From: a virus
IMG/VR virus record: IMGVR_UViG_3300024520_000357
Span: 1-30,088 of that record
DNA: 30,088 bases
Strand: one strand, 5' to 3'
Both the position numbers and the translations under genes were made by a program. A model generated the notes under the pieces. It did not search any database and was not told where the DNA came from. It saw only the letters and a program-made list of their open reading frames with translations. This document shows, piece after piece, positions 12,342-21,236 of the stretch. Position 1 is the first letter of the stretch; every line of letters starts with the position of its first letter.

Positions 12342-14810
12342 ATGAGCGAAGAGATAACGGGCTATTGGGGCAGATTGTGGGGCGCGGTGATTGGCAAACA
12401 AGGACCGATCCAAGACAAACCAGAAAAGCCAAATCACGGGGCTGCGTGGTCTTCTGCTGGTGGTGTCCGGGCTCCATATTCTCAGTCGAATGCTCTATCG
12501 GCTCTCGGTATCCATGCCTACGTGCACGCAGCGGCCACGAGAGCCAGTCAGGATCTTGCGGCTTTACCGTTGATGCTCATCCGGGGGAAAGGTGAAAACG
12601 AAGAGATCATCCAAAATCACGAGGTTCTTGATCTGTTGGCTCAACCGAGTACGTCCACAAATGGTGAATTGTTTAGAGAACAAGCGACTATAGATCTCAT
12701 GCTTTGCGGGAATGCCTATGTTCTGCTTTTGGGCGCGGGTGAAAAGCCGGTATCCCTTGTTCGTCTCCATCCAGGCGAGACTGAAATTGTGACCACCCCA
12801 GGCGAAGGGCTCTCAGGCTATCAACACAGATCCAGCGGTCAAACGGTAGAGTATCCACCGGATCGCGTGATCCATTTACGCAATAGTACGTACTCTATGG
12901 GACCGAGTTCGTTGTACGGAGTGGGAGCCGTGGAAAGCTTGAAATTCGATTTAGACGCTGATATCAACGCTTCAAAGCTGTGTAGCAGCCAATCAAAACA
13001 GGGTCGTCCTGACATCTTGCTATCACCGGCTGAGGACGGAGATATCTGGCCCAAGGAGACCAGGAAGCAAGTAGCCGAAAGTTACGCAGGGCTTCAAAAA
13101 GCCGGGGGTGCGTTGGTTCTGAGTGGAGCGGTAAAAATGGAGACCTTGAACCTTTCACCCCGAGACATGGAGTACCAAGCGACCCGAAAATACACCCGTG
13201 AATCAATTTCTTCTGTGATGGGCGTTCCTGGTTCGGTGTTGGGTTTGTTGAGTGATGCAAACTACGCCACAAGCAAACAACAAGCGATCCATTATTGGAG
13301 CGTTCAAACCAAACGAGGATCCAAACTTGAAACCCTCTTTACTGCAATAGCGAAGAAGTTCGATCCAGAATTACGGGTAATTCACGACTATTCTGGTGTT
13401 GAGGCTCTGCAATCGGTCAGGACCGAAAGACTTCAACGGGTTCAGATGCACATATTCATGGGGGCAGATCCAGCGGCAGCATACAATGCAGAGGGATTAG
13501 TCCAGCCCACTTCATCGGTTGAGATTGATAACCCCAGCGAAGACAAAACCACCGGAGCCGATGTGGTTGCGCGGTGGTTCGCTCCTTCTGTGGTTCGGGG
13601 AATGTTGCCGGTATCGCTTGACCCATCCAATCCAAGGGAACAGGATGAGGATGAAATAGAACGGGCTATCCTGAATACCCTTGGTGATGGTGCGCCCAAC
13701 TGGATGCGGTATCAAAAAGCACATTTGTGGAGTGATCCAGATCGCCTCCAATCCCGCGAGGGGTACAGGTTCTTAATTGCGCGGTTAGTCGATCCCGATG
13801 ATCCAGAAAATGCAACCCCCGAAAATGGGGATCTGGTGGTATTTCGTGGTCTGTTGAGTCGCTGTGTTGAGGAGTTGAACACCCAGCGAAACGGATTGGC
13901 AGAGGAGCAGAGACAAAAGATCTATTCCAAGATCAAGGAGTATTTTGCGGCTATGTCGTTGAATGCCCCACCTCTCACCGATGTTCTTCTATCGTTTGAC
14001 GAAAAAAAAAAGAGCATAAACAAAATCTCGACTCAAAAAGATCGCCAGTGGTGGACCTGGCTTCGACGGGTACATAATCCAGCGGAAAAAGCACTATATC
14101 GGGCGGTTCGTCGATATATGCTGGGCTCTCTCAAGCGATACGAAAAGCGGATCCGTGAACAAGTCACCGAGTCGAAAAGCGTAGAGATCCATCTTCGAAC
14201 AGTAATGTCGTGGAAAGACCTGATGGGAATTGCTGAGGAAGAAAGGATTTATATCCAAGATGTGGGGCCTACGTTTTTCAGGCATTGGCAAATTGCCGGG
14301 ACGAAACAACTTGAAGAAATCGCCTCAATCGCTGACATTGATCTGACTGTTCCCTTCGCTGATAGAGAAATGGCAAATGTTGCGATGGGATTGGCAGGGT
14401 CATCTATCGCAAAAACAAGCGGGAGCGCGGTGAAGGCCATCATTGAGAATGGATTGGTGGGCGGCTTGTCCATTGAAAACATGGCTGAACAATTGGCGAA
14501 AAGTGGATCAATGTCCATCGGTAGGGCAACCATGATCGCAAGAACCGAGGCAACGCGAGCCGTGAACGGTGCAGCGGTGGACGCTTATCGGGAGGCTGCT
14601 TCTCAGGGCGTGGAGGTAAAAAAAGAATGGATGAGTGCCAGGGATGGAAAAGTAAGACCTGAACATATAGAATTGGACGGGCAAACTCGATATGTAGAAA
14701 ATGATTTTACGACTTTGTCAGGTGACAGTGCAGACGCACCGGGGGGCTTTGGGGTACCTGCACTTGATGTGAATTGTCGGTGTACTGTCAGCCCGAAGGT
14801 GATTCGGTAA
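12342..14810 (+). CDS. portal protein fused to MuF-like head morphogenesis protein, 822 aa
   Basis: Residues 1-400 form an HK97-type portal (HAYVHAAATRASQDLAALPL near the start, later KYTRESISSVMGVPGSVLG), the dodecameric DNA gate of the head. Residues about 450-540 are a separate small domain (MRYQKAHLWSD ... EEQRQKIYSKIKEYFAAM) of a type also seen beside phage head proteases. From about 600 a MuF domain follows, with ARTEATRAVNGAA at 734, WMSARDGKVRPEHIELDGQ at about 763 and a CRC end. The fusion is unusually long; most phages encode portal and MuF separately. The start follows AGGGGG. A single continuous frame shows no break. Confidence 0.93.
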   Translation: MSEEITGYWGRLWGAVIGKQGPIQDKPEKPNHGAAWSSAGGVRAPYSQSNALSALGIHAYVHAAATRASQDLAALPLMLIRGKGENEEIIQNHEVLDLLAQPSTSTNGELFREQATIDLMLCGNAYVLLLGAGEKPVSLVRLHPGETEIVTTPGEGLSGYQHRSSGQTVEYPPDRVIHLRNSTYSMGPSSLYGVGAVESLKFDLDADINASKLCSSQSKQGRPDILLSPAEDGDIWPKETRKQVAESYAGLQKAGGALVLSGAVKMETLNLSPRDMEYQATRKYTRESISSVMGVPGSVLGLLSDANYATSKQQAIHYWSVQTKRGSKLETLFTAIAKKFDPELRVIHDYSGVEALQSVRTERLQRVQMHIFMGADPAAAYNAEGLVQPTSSVEIDNPSEDKTTGADVVARWFAPSVVRGMLPVSLDPSNPREQDEDEIERAILNTLGDGAPNWMRYQKAHLWSDPDRLQSREGYRFLIARLVDPDDPENATPENGDLVVFRGLLSRCVEELNTQRNGLAEEQRQKIYSKIKEYFAAMSLNAPPLTDVLLSFDEKKKSINKISTQKDRQWWTWLRRVHNPAEKALYRAVRRYMLGSLKRYEKRIREQVTESKSVEIHLRTVMSWKDLMGIAEEERIYIQDVGPTFFRHWQIAGTKQLEEIASIADIDLTVPFADREMANVAMGLAGSSIAKTSGSAVKAIIENGLVGGLSIENMAEQLAKSGSMSIGRATMIARTEATRAVNGAAVDAYREAASQGVEVKKEWMSARDGKVRPEHIELDGQTRYVENDFTTLSGDSADAPGGFGVPALDVNCRCTVSPKVIR

Positions 14811-15216
14811 TTTCAGACATAATCACGCGGGTGTGTGGTTCCTCGTTTGGTTCACCATAATTATCAATACAGTACAAAAGACAACATTGACTATCATCTG
14901 CCCAAGCACCACCGGCAGAAAGAGCGTCTTTTACCGTCTTCACAAGGTTGTCCAAATCTGGGCGGGTGACTTTCCAGACCCTATCTATCCCCCGAAGGGC
15001 TTTTGGGCGTTTGTGGACAAATTCGATGTGCAGCGAAACAGGACCAACAAAAGGAGAAAGGCGATGTTGTGCGAAGTGGAAGCTAATTTGTCCAGCGTAT
15101 ATCTCTTTCGCCTCGCGGTACTTTTTGGGGTAAAAAGTCCCCCGTTGGGTCACTCGTGGGCGGGAGCATGGGATTGGTTGTCCCAATATGACGAATTCTG
15201 TCTTTTTTTGGCTCAT
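14788..15216 (-). CDS. rusA: RusA-like Holliday junction resolvase, 142 aa
   Basis: Matches the RusA family: FVILGQPIPCSRPRVT at the N-terminus, then TRPDLDNLVKTVKDALSAGG and WADDSQC, which hold the metal-binding aspartates of this endonuclease. It resolves four-way junctions formed during phage replication and recombination. It lies on the minus strand inside the rightward head operon: its end overlaps the portal/MuF end by 23 bases, and its start is 44 bases from the protease start. That orientation suggests a separately inserted gene with its own, opposite transcription. A weak GGG-type ribosome site precedes the ATG. Confidence 0.93.
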   Translation of the reverse strand: MSQKKTEFVILGQPIPCSRPRVTQRGTFYPKKYREAKEIYAGQISFHFAQHRLSPFVGPVSLHIEFVHKRPKALRGIDRVWKVTRPDLDNLVKTVKDALSAGGAWADDSQCCLLYCIDNYGEPNEEPHTRVIMSEITESPSG

Positions 15217-15260
15217 TTGTTATTTTCCCGGGTTCCTCGAAATATGCTATAAGGTATCCC

Positions 15261-15992
15261 ATGATCAAAAAAGCACTATCAATTGTCAGAAAAGAAGCGT
15301 CCACCAATGAAAGCGGTGGGTTTGTCTCTTTTGTGGCTTCGACGAATACCGAAGACCGATATGGTGATGTGATAGATCAAGCCGGTTGGAATTTGGCCAG
15401 CTACGAAAAAAACCCCGTGGTTTTGCTCAATCATAATCCTATGGCTCTTCCCATCGGGCGCGGTCTCGTTGAAGTTAAAGACGGATCATTGATGATTGAT
15501 GTGGAATTCGACCTTGGAGATCCAACCGGGGCAGAGGTAGCGCGGAAAGCTGATGCGGGTTTTCTCCATTCGGTGTCTGTGGGCTTTCGGGCGATTGAGT
15601 CAACCCCACGATCCAAACTGCCAACCGAACACAAACATAGTGGATCTGATGGTGTGTTCTTTTCTCGATCCGAATTGTTAGAGGTGTCAATCGTGACCAT
15701 TCCAGCCAATCCCGACGCTTCCATATCTGCTCGATCACACGATGACCTTGACGACAGGATCCGATCAATTGTACGGGGCGAGGTTGGCGCGATACCTTCT
15801 CTTCAACTTCGGCATATCTTGGACGTGTCTGAGACTGACGATAGCATCACGATCACATTTTCCAAGCCAATCGAAGAGACCCCAGCGGACGAAGAGATTG
15901 AGGAAGAGATCGAAGAAGAAACCGAGACCATGGATGAGACCGAGGATAAAGATTTTAACCTTGCGGCTTTGGCTGCTTTTTTGAGCCAATAG
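15261..15992 (+). CDS. HK97-type prohead protease, 243 aa
   Basis: The S78/U35-type serine protease that matures the prohead. Its core is residues 1-160: FVASTNTEDRYGDVIDQAGW, catalytic H58 in VLLNHNPMALPIGRG, S106 in LHSVSVGFRAIE, and the closing LLEVSIVTIPANPDA. The last 80 residues form a strongly acidic tail (EEIEEEIEEETETMDETEDKD), as is common where the protease also carries scaffold-like sequence. The ATG follows AAGGTA. It lies directly before the capsid gene. Confidence 0.95.
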   Translation: MIKKALSIVRKEASTNESGGFVSFVASTNTEDRYGDVIDQAGWNLASYEKNPVVLLNHNPMALPIGRGLVEVKDGSLMIDVEFDLGDPTGAEVARKADAGFLHSVSVGFRAIESTPRSKLPTEHKHSGSDGVFFSRSELLEVSIVTIPANPDASISARSHDDLDDRIRSIVRGEVGAIPSLQLRHILDVSETDDSITITFSKPIEETPADEEIEEEIEEETETMDETEDKDFNLAALAAFLSQ

Positions 15993-16004
15993 GAGGCTAT
16001 TCAA

Positions 16005-17471
16005 ATGTCAAACAATCCAGCCGTTGAAGAGGCAAAAAAAGTAATTGCCGGTATCGTCGATCACCAACGGAATTCTCAAAATAGGCTAAATGGCTTCCAA
16101 GCTCAGGTCGATGATTTGAAGGCGGCTCATCGTTCAATGGTCGAGGGCCAAACCAAGACCACACCGATCCCGGTTTCAGGTGGTGATCTTGCTCTCCGTC
16201 GTTTCATTGAAGATGATGGTGGCGTACAGTGGAAAACGGAAACCCGATCCATCAATACTCCGCGTGGGATCGCCAAGGTTGACCAAGAGGGAATTCTTGA
16301 CAGTTCCACCCCGTGCAACGAATGGCATTCTAAATTGATCGACATTGCACAAAAGCGCTCTTTTTGTCGTCTGCTCCAACGCGAGCCATACACCCCAAAG
16401 AGTGACCTTAAATTGTTTTCCCATCTCCAAAAAGCACCGGGCTTTATGCGGGACAGTATTGACAAGGCATTTTCTGACGGTGTTGGCGTCGGTGCCGAGT
16501 GGATCCCAGATGCCTTCGGAACCGATCTTTTTCAAAGTTTCGAAACTCCGCGCAATCTGAAAAGCCTATTCCCAGAGATCTCCATGGATCGAGAGACCAT
16601 GTTGATGCCAAGAATTGATCGTGGTGGTGTTCCTTACATCCGATCCGCTTCCACCGATGCAACAACAAATTACAGCGCCTCCACCGTGGGAACAAGTCAA
16701 GCGACTATCCGCGCTGCGTCTCTCTGTGTGCTTTACAACGTGGATCAAGATGCAGCCGAAGATACCATCATGGCCATCGCTCCGGCCCTGTCAGCCGCCA
16801 TACAGAGCGATTTGCACGACGGATTCGAAGATGCAATGATCAATGGAGATACTCCTGGTACTCAAGATGATTTGGTCAATTGGGATACTCGATCCAGATG
16901 GGGCGGTGGTTCCGTTGCTATGGGCCTTGCAGGGGATCACCGTCGGGCATTTGACGGATTCCGTGAACTTGCTTTTGATCTCGGTGGTGTCAGTGCCAAG
17001 AATTATTCAGCAACAGCGTTTGACTTTGCTTCTCTGATGTCTCTTGTCTCCTCACTTGGTGAATTGAATGGCTCAGATAGAATTCTGATTATGTCTCCAG
17101 AGTTGGTGGTCTCAAACCTGTTGACGCTCACAGAGTGTGTCACGGTCGAAAAATACGGTCCATTGGCGAGTATTCTTACAGGTGAGATTAGCCGAGTGGC
17201 TGGGATCCCCGTGGTTATGTCTCGCTTTATGACTTCCGATCTTGAAGCAACGGGTGTGTTTTTGAATTCTGGATCGAAGAACACAACCGGGATGATCTGT
17301 GTGAGTCGTAACTCTTACCCGATCTTTAACCGTCGTTCTTTGACCATTGAGCAAGATAAGCACGTCCCCAGCGGAACAATCCAGATCGCTGCCACATTGC
17401 GCCAAACCATGGCATCCATGGATAAAGCGGGAACGCGAAATGTTGCTTATGGCTATAATCTTCCGTACTAA
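16005..17471 (+). CDS. HK97-fold major capsid protein, 488 aa
   Basis: Follows the protease by 12 bases with an AGGAGG ribosome site. The first 90 residues are a helical delta/scaffold region (VEEAKKVIAGIVDHQRNSQ ... FQAQVDDLKAAHRSM), expected to be cleaved. The remainder reads as an HK97-fold shell protein, with FGTDLFQSFETPRNLKSLF, MLMPRIDRGGVPYIRSAST, and the later MSPELVVSNLLTL and GIPVVMSRFM. At 488 residues it is rather longer than the common 380-420. Assigned from position, order and fold-typical segments. Confidence 0.9.
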   Translation: MSNNPAVEEAKKVIAGIVDHQRNSQNRLNGFQAQVDDLKAAHRSMVEGQTKTTPIPVSGGDLALRRFIEDDGGVQWKTETRSINTPRGIAKVDQEGILDSSTPCNEWHSKLIDIAQKRSFCRLLQREPYTPKSDLKLFSHLQKAPGFMRDSIDKAFSDGVGVGAEWIPDAFGTDLFQSFETPRNLKSLFPEISMDRETMLMPRIDRGGVPYIRSASTDATTNYSASTVGTSQATIRAASLCVLYNVDQDAAEDTIMAIAPALSAAIQSDLHDGFEDAMINGDTPGTQDDLVNWDTRSRWGGGSVAMGLAGDHRRAFDGFRELAFDLGGVSAKNYSATAFDFASLMSLVSSLGELNGSDRILIMSPELVVSNLLTLTECVTVEKYGPLASILTGEISRVAGIPVVMSRFMTSDLEATGVFLNSGSKNTTGMICVSRNSYPIFNRRSLTIEQDKHVPSGTIQIAATLRQTMASMDKAGTRNVAYGYNLPY

Positions 17472-17493
17472 TCGAGTTGAAGGATGAACGATA

Positions 17494-18096
17494 ATGAGTC
17501 TGGTATCTGCCGTAACTCTTCGGGAGTATTTGCCCGAAGTCCAGGGGACAGGGATAGATGCCGGGCTTACAAGTTTGATTTCGCGGGTAGAAGAGATGAT
17601 AGCGCGGTGGCTGGGGTTCCCTGGTATCTCTCCGGCACTGGACGAAGCCACATTAACCCTTTTCATCGACGGTCCGATCAGTACGAATTCAAACCTTCTA
17701 CAGTTACCAGTGAAACCGCTTGTCAGTGTGGCGAGTGTGCACAGCGACGCAAATTTGGTATTCTCATCAGGGACGGAAATATCGACGGGGAATCTGATAC
17801 TTGATCTCGAGTTGAGCCAGTTAATTATCAAACCAACAGTATCATCCCGTGGTTTTGTCTCTGCTCATCGTGGGAATAAGGTCGTCGCCAATTTTGGGTA
17901 TTCTACCGGATCGCCTCCGGATGATCTCGTTCATGCGATCTGTGTTTGGGCTTCTCAGCTTCAACGCCAAAAACAGACACTCGGCAAACTCTCGATAGGC
18001 CAGCGGGGGAATTCACTAACCCCAGCAAAACCGCAAATGCCCGAAGAGGTGAAAGAGATCCTTCGACCTTTCCGATCTCCATCGGTGCTGATGTGA
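17494..18096 (+). CDS. head-tail connector protein (gp6-like), 200 aa
   Basis: Immediately follows the capsid gene, where the adaptor joining portal to neck is usually found. The N-terminus (SAVTLREYLPEVQGTGIDAGL, then SRVEEMIARWLGFPG) matches the helical start of gp6/gp15-type connectors. The following strands (TLTLFIDGPI, LPVKPLVSVASV) and the helix near ASQLQRQKQTLGKL fit the family. The gene ends GTGCTGATGTGA, which provides the GTG for the next gene. Confidence 0.75.
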   Translation: MSLVSAVTLREYLPEVQGTGIDAGLTSLISRVEEMIARWLGFPGISPALDEATLTLFIDGPISTNSNLLQLPVKPLVSVASVHSDANLVFSSGTEISTGNLILDLELSQLIIKPTVSSRGFVSAHRGNKVVANFGYSTGSPPDDLVHAICVWASQLQRQKQTLGKLSIGQRGNSLTPAKPQMPEEVKEILRPFRSPSVLM

Positions 18097-18518
18097 CGAC
18101 TATATCTTTTCAGGAATTCCAGCAAATTCTATATGACCAACCCAAAAAGATGGAGAAATTCCTGAAAAAGGAGACTGTGTTTTTGATGAGTCGATCGGAA
18201 AGTTACGCCAAAAGATTCGCAACGGGGACAAAAGAAAATCCTCCGCGAGTTTGGACGGGTCGATTGAGATCATCAATAAAGCCAGAAGCATTACCTCATG
18301 GTCAATTCGGTTTTTCGCTTCGTGCGGGAGGTCAGAGCATAGCGGGTCATGTGGGTGTACCTGCTGATGTGGAGTATGCTGCAAGGATTGAATTCGGTGA
18401 TAGTGAATTGAAACCCCGTCTTTTCATGGGTCGGGCAATTCATAAAGTACAAGAAGAGGATCTACCCGAAACCCTCCGACGAGTGGTTAAATTATCACTT
18501 GGTGAGCGGGGGATCTGA
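18093..18518 (+). CDS. HK97 gp10-like head-tail or tail completion protein, 141 aa
   Basis: GTG at 18093 is used because it overlaps the previous stop (GTGA); the longer open frame before it lies inside the connector gene. The protein has the family's hallmarks: RVWTGRLRSSIKPEAL in the centre, then VGVPADVEYAARIEFGDSELKPRLFM, a helix and a basic tail (LRRVVKLSLG). Such proteins form part of the neck or tail completion machinery. The stop overlaps the next start (TGATG). Confidence 0.82.
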   Translation: MTTISFQEFQQILYDQPKKMEKFLKKETVFLMSRSESYAKRFATGTKENPPRVWTGRLRSSIKPEALPHGQFGFSLRAGGQSIAGHVGVPADVEYAARIEFGDSELKPRLFMGRAIHKVQEEDLPETLRRVVKLSLGERGI

Positions 18519-18973
18519 TGCCAGTGATCGAAAACACAGTGATGAACCGGATCAAGGTTGTGATCGCTCAGGATTACACCGCTGGGTTTTCTGGGTATGA
18601 CCTCTCCGGTGCGGGATCTGTGACAGTGGGCGCGGTGGATTTGGCGGGCGTTATTCCATCTGCGAGTGTCGTATTTGTGGACAATATCGAACAACAAGGG
18701 CGATCGCTTGGTCGCTATATGGGCACGATGCGATTTCAGATTTTGGCATTTGCCGGGGGAACTTCGATCAGTGATCGAATCTCTAACAGTCTGGATTTGG
18801 CGGGCGACATATCAAAGGCTATCACTTCGGATCGTTCTCTTGGTTTGAGCGGGACCATAGAAGACGTTTTGATATCAAGGACAGCCTTGGACGGACAAGA
18901 GATGGGGATCCCAGCGGTCGGAATCAGTATGATGGAGCTAAAAGTGACCTTTTCAAACCAGTTTGGAGTCTGA
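18518..18973 (+). CDS. tail terminator-like protein, 151 aa
   Basis: Coupled by TGATG to the gp10-like gene and located in the usual slot of the tail terminator, which caps the tube and joins the head. It starts MPVIENTVMNRIKVVIAQDY, with a long beta-rich centre and a helix (ISDRISNSLDLAGDISKAI). The end (VGISMMELKVTFSNQFGV) suits a terminator-type strand. Detection rests on order and size rather than strong motifs. Confidence 0.65.
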   Translation: MPVIENTVMNRIKVVIAQDYTAGFSGYDLSGAGSVTVGAVDLAGVIPSASVVFVDNIEQQGRSLGRYMGTMRFQILAFAGGTSISDRISNSLDLAGDISKAITSDRSLGLSGTIEDVLISRTALDGQEMGIPAVGISMMELKVTFSNQFGV

Positions 18974-18975
18974 TC

Positions 18976-19737
18976 ATGGGTTGGTATTCGTCAGCATTCA
19001 AACGTCGGATAGCCGTAACAATCGACGCTGTAGGATCTGGATCTGGAGCTGGAGCAATTGACCTTTCTATCGTGGTCCCTTCCAAGTTTGATGCATTTTG
19101 GGCCAACATTCGCTCTGATGGCGTCGATATAGTCGTTACAGATATGAACGGAGATCTGGCAACGTTCAAGAGACAGACATTCCATTATCCAAACAAATTA
19201 CTGACTTTGGAAGTGGATGGGCTGAATATCTCCGACAAAAACAGAATGAACTGTGTTTGGGTATACTTCGACAGCCCCCTACATACAACAGACCTCTCAT
19301 CTGTTTTTACTGTATCGGGTCCATTAACAGGGATCCCCCATCAAGGGGCACCCGGTGGTTTTGTCGTCGTCCCAACCAGGGGAGCAATTGCAAACCAACC
19401 ATTGACCACATTCATCAAAGACCCAACCGAGATCATTGATGTGTGGTTCTCTACGAGTGGGCTTTTTGAACGAAGAGCAACCCCCAGCAATGGACGTAAT
19501 CTTTTTGATGATCCATCATATATTGAGGTCGAAAGCCTAACCTCTGGTGGTGTCAATAGTGCGGCCAGATACATGGAAGACGAAAGCCGTTTTGTGGATG
19601 GATGGGTCAGAATTCGGCTTCAAGCCGGTGATGATGGTTCTGATTACAGTGTTAGATGTATAGTGAAAAGTATCAATTTGAACGTGTATGTTTTATCATG
19701 CCTTGTGAAAGTGCAAAAGCTACTTCCGGAAGCATAA
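18976..19737 (+). CDS. DUF2341-like tail-region protein, 253 aa
   Basis: The N-terminal 110 residues resemble the DUF2341 domain: WYSSAFKRRIAVTIDA, DLSIVVPSKFDAFWANIRSDG and VDIVVTDMNGDLATF, ending with YFDSP. That domain occurs in bacterial surface and adhesion proteins and in some phage structural genes, and is likely a beta-sandwich. The rest is beta-rich with no known motif. It lies between the tail terminator and the tail tube gene, so it is probably a virion component, possibly a decoration of the tail or neck. Confidence 0.6.
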   Translation: MGWYSSAFKRRIAVTIDAVGSGSGAGAIDLSIVVPSKFDAFWANIRSDGVDIVVTDMNGDLATFKRQTFHYPNKLLTLEVDGLNISDKNRMNCVWVYFDSPLHTTDLSSVFTVSGPLTGIPHQGAPGGFVVVPTRGAIANQPLTTFIKDPTEIIDVWFSTSGLFERRATPSNGRNLFDDPSYIEVESLTSGGVNSAARYMEDESRFVDGWVRIRLQAGDDGSDYSVRCIVKSINLNVYVLSCLVKVQKLLPEA

Positions 19738-19749
19738 AAGGAGAACGAG

Positions 19750-20691
19750 ATGGCTATAGAGTTCGGTCGACAGGCCTATATCAAGCTGGGAGCTGAAACA
19801 ACTTGGGGCGTGGCGGCAGGGTCAACCCCTGTTGATAACCGTATCAATTCCAGTTCCCTATCTCGATCACAAGAACGCAATCGTAAAACCCATCTCAGTT
19901 CTTCGGGTGCAGCATTTCAGATCGACTCCTACGATGGATCTGAAATATGCGGTGGATCGATTAGTATGCCAATGCATTTTGAGGGTCAAGGATTGCTCCT
20001 ACAGGCGGCTTTGGGCTCCGTGGCCACCACAGGAACCGGGCCATATACCCACACGTTCACACCGACTTTGACAATTCCATCATTGACGATCAAAAACCAA
20101 CGAGGATCCGGAACATCGGAGGAGTTTTTGGGATGTAAAGTTGCATCCATGAATCTATCTTGTGAGGCTGGCGGTGAGTTGATGGGAAATTTTGAGTTTA
20201 TCGCTAAAACTGCTAACAATAGAGCGGCTGCACTGCCTGCCCCAGGATTTGGTGATGGTCGCGAGGTGTTGCATTTTGAAGCTGGACAATTGCTTTTTGC
20301 GGGTGTGAATTACGATATTCGTTCATTTTCTCTGGACCTAAATAATAGTCAGGAGCGGAGGCAGAACCTCGGAAGTAAGCTCACAGCAGAGCCCCAGCTA
20401 AATGACGTTCGGGAGGTTACCCTGTCAATTGAGGCAGATATGGCAGATGATGTTCTGTATTCGGTACAATTGAACGGGCTAACATCTGACGTTACAATCA
20501 CATTTCTCAACAGTGACTCCGATAGTTTTGAGATCCGGTTGCGGGATGCCTATCTTCGCGAGTATTCCGATGATGTGAACACTTTTGGCGTGATCACCCG
20601 ATCCATGACATTCGTGGGTCAGGGAGTTAGTCCAAATGAAGCACTGGAGATCAAGATCATCAATCAAGATGCATCCGCTGTAGGAAACTGA
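19750..20691 (+). CDS. major tail (tube) protein, 313 aa
   Basis: The position, directly before the tail assembly chaperone pair, is that of the major tail protein. The start follows AAGGAGA. The N-terminus (EFGRQAYIKLGAETTWGVA) matches long-tube proteins of siphophages. SISMPMHFEGQGLLLQAALG and VASMNLSCEAGGELMGNFEF suit a beta-barrel tube, and a repeated beta segment late in the protein (ITFLNSDSDSFEIRLRDAYL) could form an extra surface domain. At 313 residues it is longer than many tube proteins. Confidence 0.82.
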   Translation: MAIEFGRQAYIKLGAETTWGVAAGSTPVDNRINSSSLSRSQERNRKTHLSSSGAAFQIDSYDGSEICGGSISMPMHFEGQGLLLQAALGSVATTGTGPYTHTFTPTLTIPSLTIKNQRGSGTSEEFLGCKVASMNLSCEAGGELMGNFEFIAKTANNRAAALPAPGFGDGREVLHFEAGQLLFAGVNYDIRSFSLDLNNSQERRQNLGSKLTAEPQLNDVREVTLSIEADMADDVLYSVQLNGLTSDVTITFLNSDSDSFEIRLRDAYLREYSDDVNTFGVITRSMTFVGQGVSPNEALEIKIINQDASAVGN

Positions 20692-20714
20692 CAAACTAAA
20701 CCACCGAGGAAAAC
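20692..20714 (+). promoter_or_regulatory. conserved leader before the tail assembly chaperone
   Basis: AAACTAAACCACCGAGGAAA precedes the ATG at 20715. It is the same leader type found before early small genes on both strands, here inside the late tail operon and without a visible promoter. This suggests the leader matters for translation rather than only for early transcription. Confidence 0.6.
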
Positions 20715-21236
20715 ATGAAAGATATACTCCGCGCAATCCAAGAGAGCGCAAAATTCACCCTGTCCATATTTGACGGGGCACTTCAAATTGAGGGGCGCAT
20801 ATTATCACCCGCTGAAACCGAGGCGGCTGGATTGACTTCATCCATGATAGCCACTCAGATGATGGGCAAGAAAGAACAAAGGGGCTTCGCTTCTTTACAG
20901 TCCAGAATTGCAGGTCGGGATTTTGCGGATCTTGAAGAGGGGCTGATCGAAGATCTGATAAAGGCCATGGGGACAATTCGACCCGAAAGCCTGACCAAAA
21001 TGGAGGAAAGCCAGGATCGGCTTTTGATCCAGATCGTGAAAAGGGCGAGCAGTGACGAGGGGAAAACGTGGGAGCGGTTACATCTCGTTTCAGGTGTCGA
21101 TCAACAGGATGCGGATCAAGGTCGGCTATGGGTTGGAATGATCACAAAAGAGGATCGCGGATCTATTCTTGCTCTTGCTCTCTCAGGACATGAGGCGGCT
21201 GTAACGAGATTGGAGATGTTTCGAAACGGATCCTGA
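20715..21236 (+). CDS. tail assembly chaperone, first frame (G-like), 173 aa
   Basis: The gene between the tail tube and tape measure in siphophages normally encodes a chaperone made in short and frameshifted long forms. This product is helical and acidic (ILRAIQESAKFTLSIF, LEEGLIEDLIKAMG, LALSGHEAAVTRLEMF). It ends FRNGS at UCC-UGA, directly beside the second frame. A normal stop yields the short form. Identity is by position and by the overlapping second frame. Confidence 0.75.
   Translation: MKDILRAIQESAKFTLSIFDGALQIEGRILSPAETEAAGLTSSMIATQMMGKKEQRGFASLQSRIAGRDFADLEEGLIEDLIKAMGTIRPESLTKMEESQDRLLIQIVKRASSDEGKTWERLHLVSGVDQQDADQGRLWVGMITKEDRGSILALALSGHEAAVTRLEMFRNGS

Noticed and set aside
17112-17831. 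239-aa minus-strand open frame over the capsid end and connector
   Set aside because: It covers two well-supported plus-strand genes and has no recognisable motif or start context.
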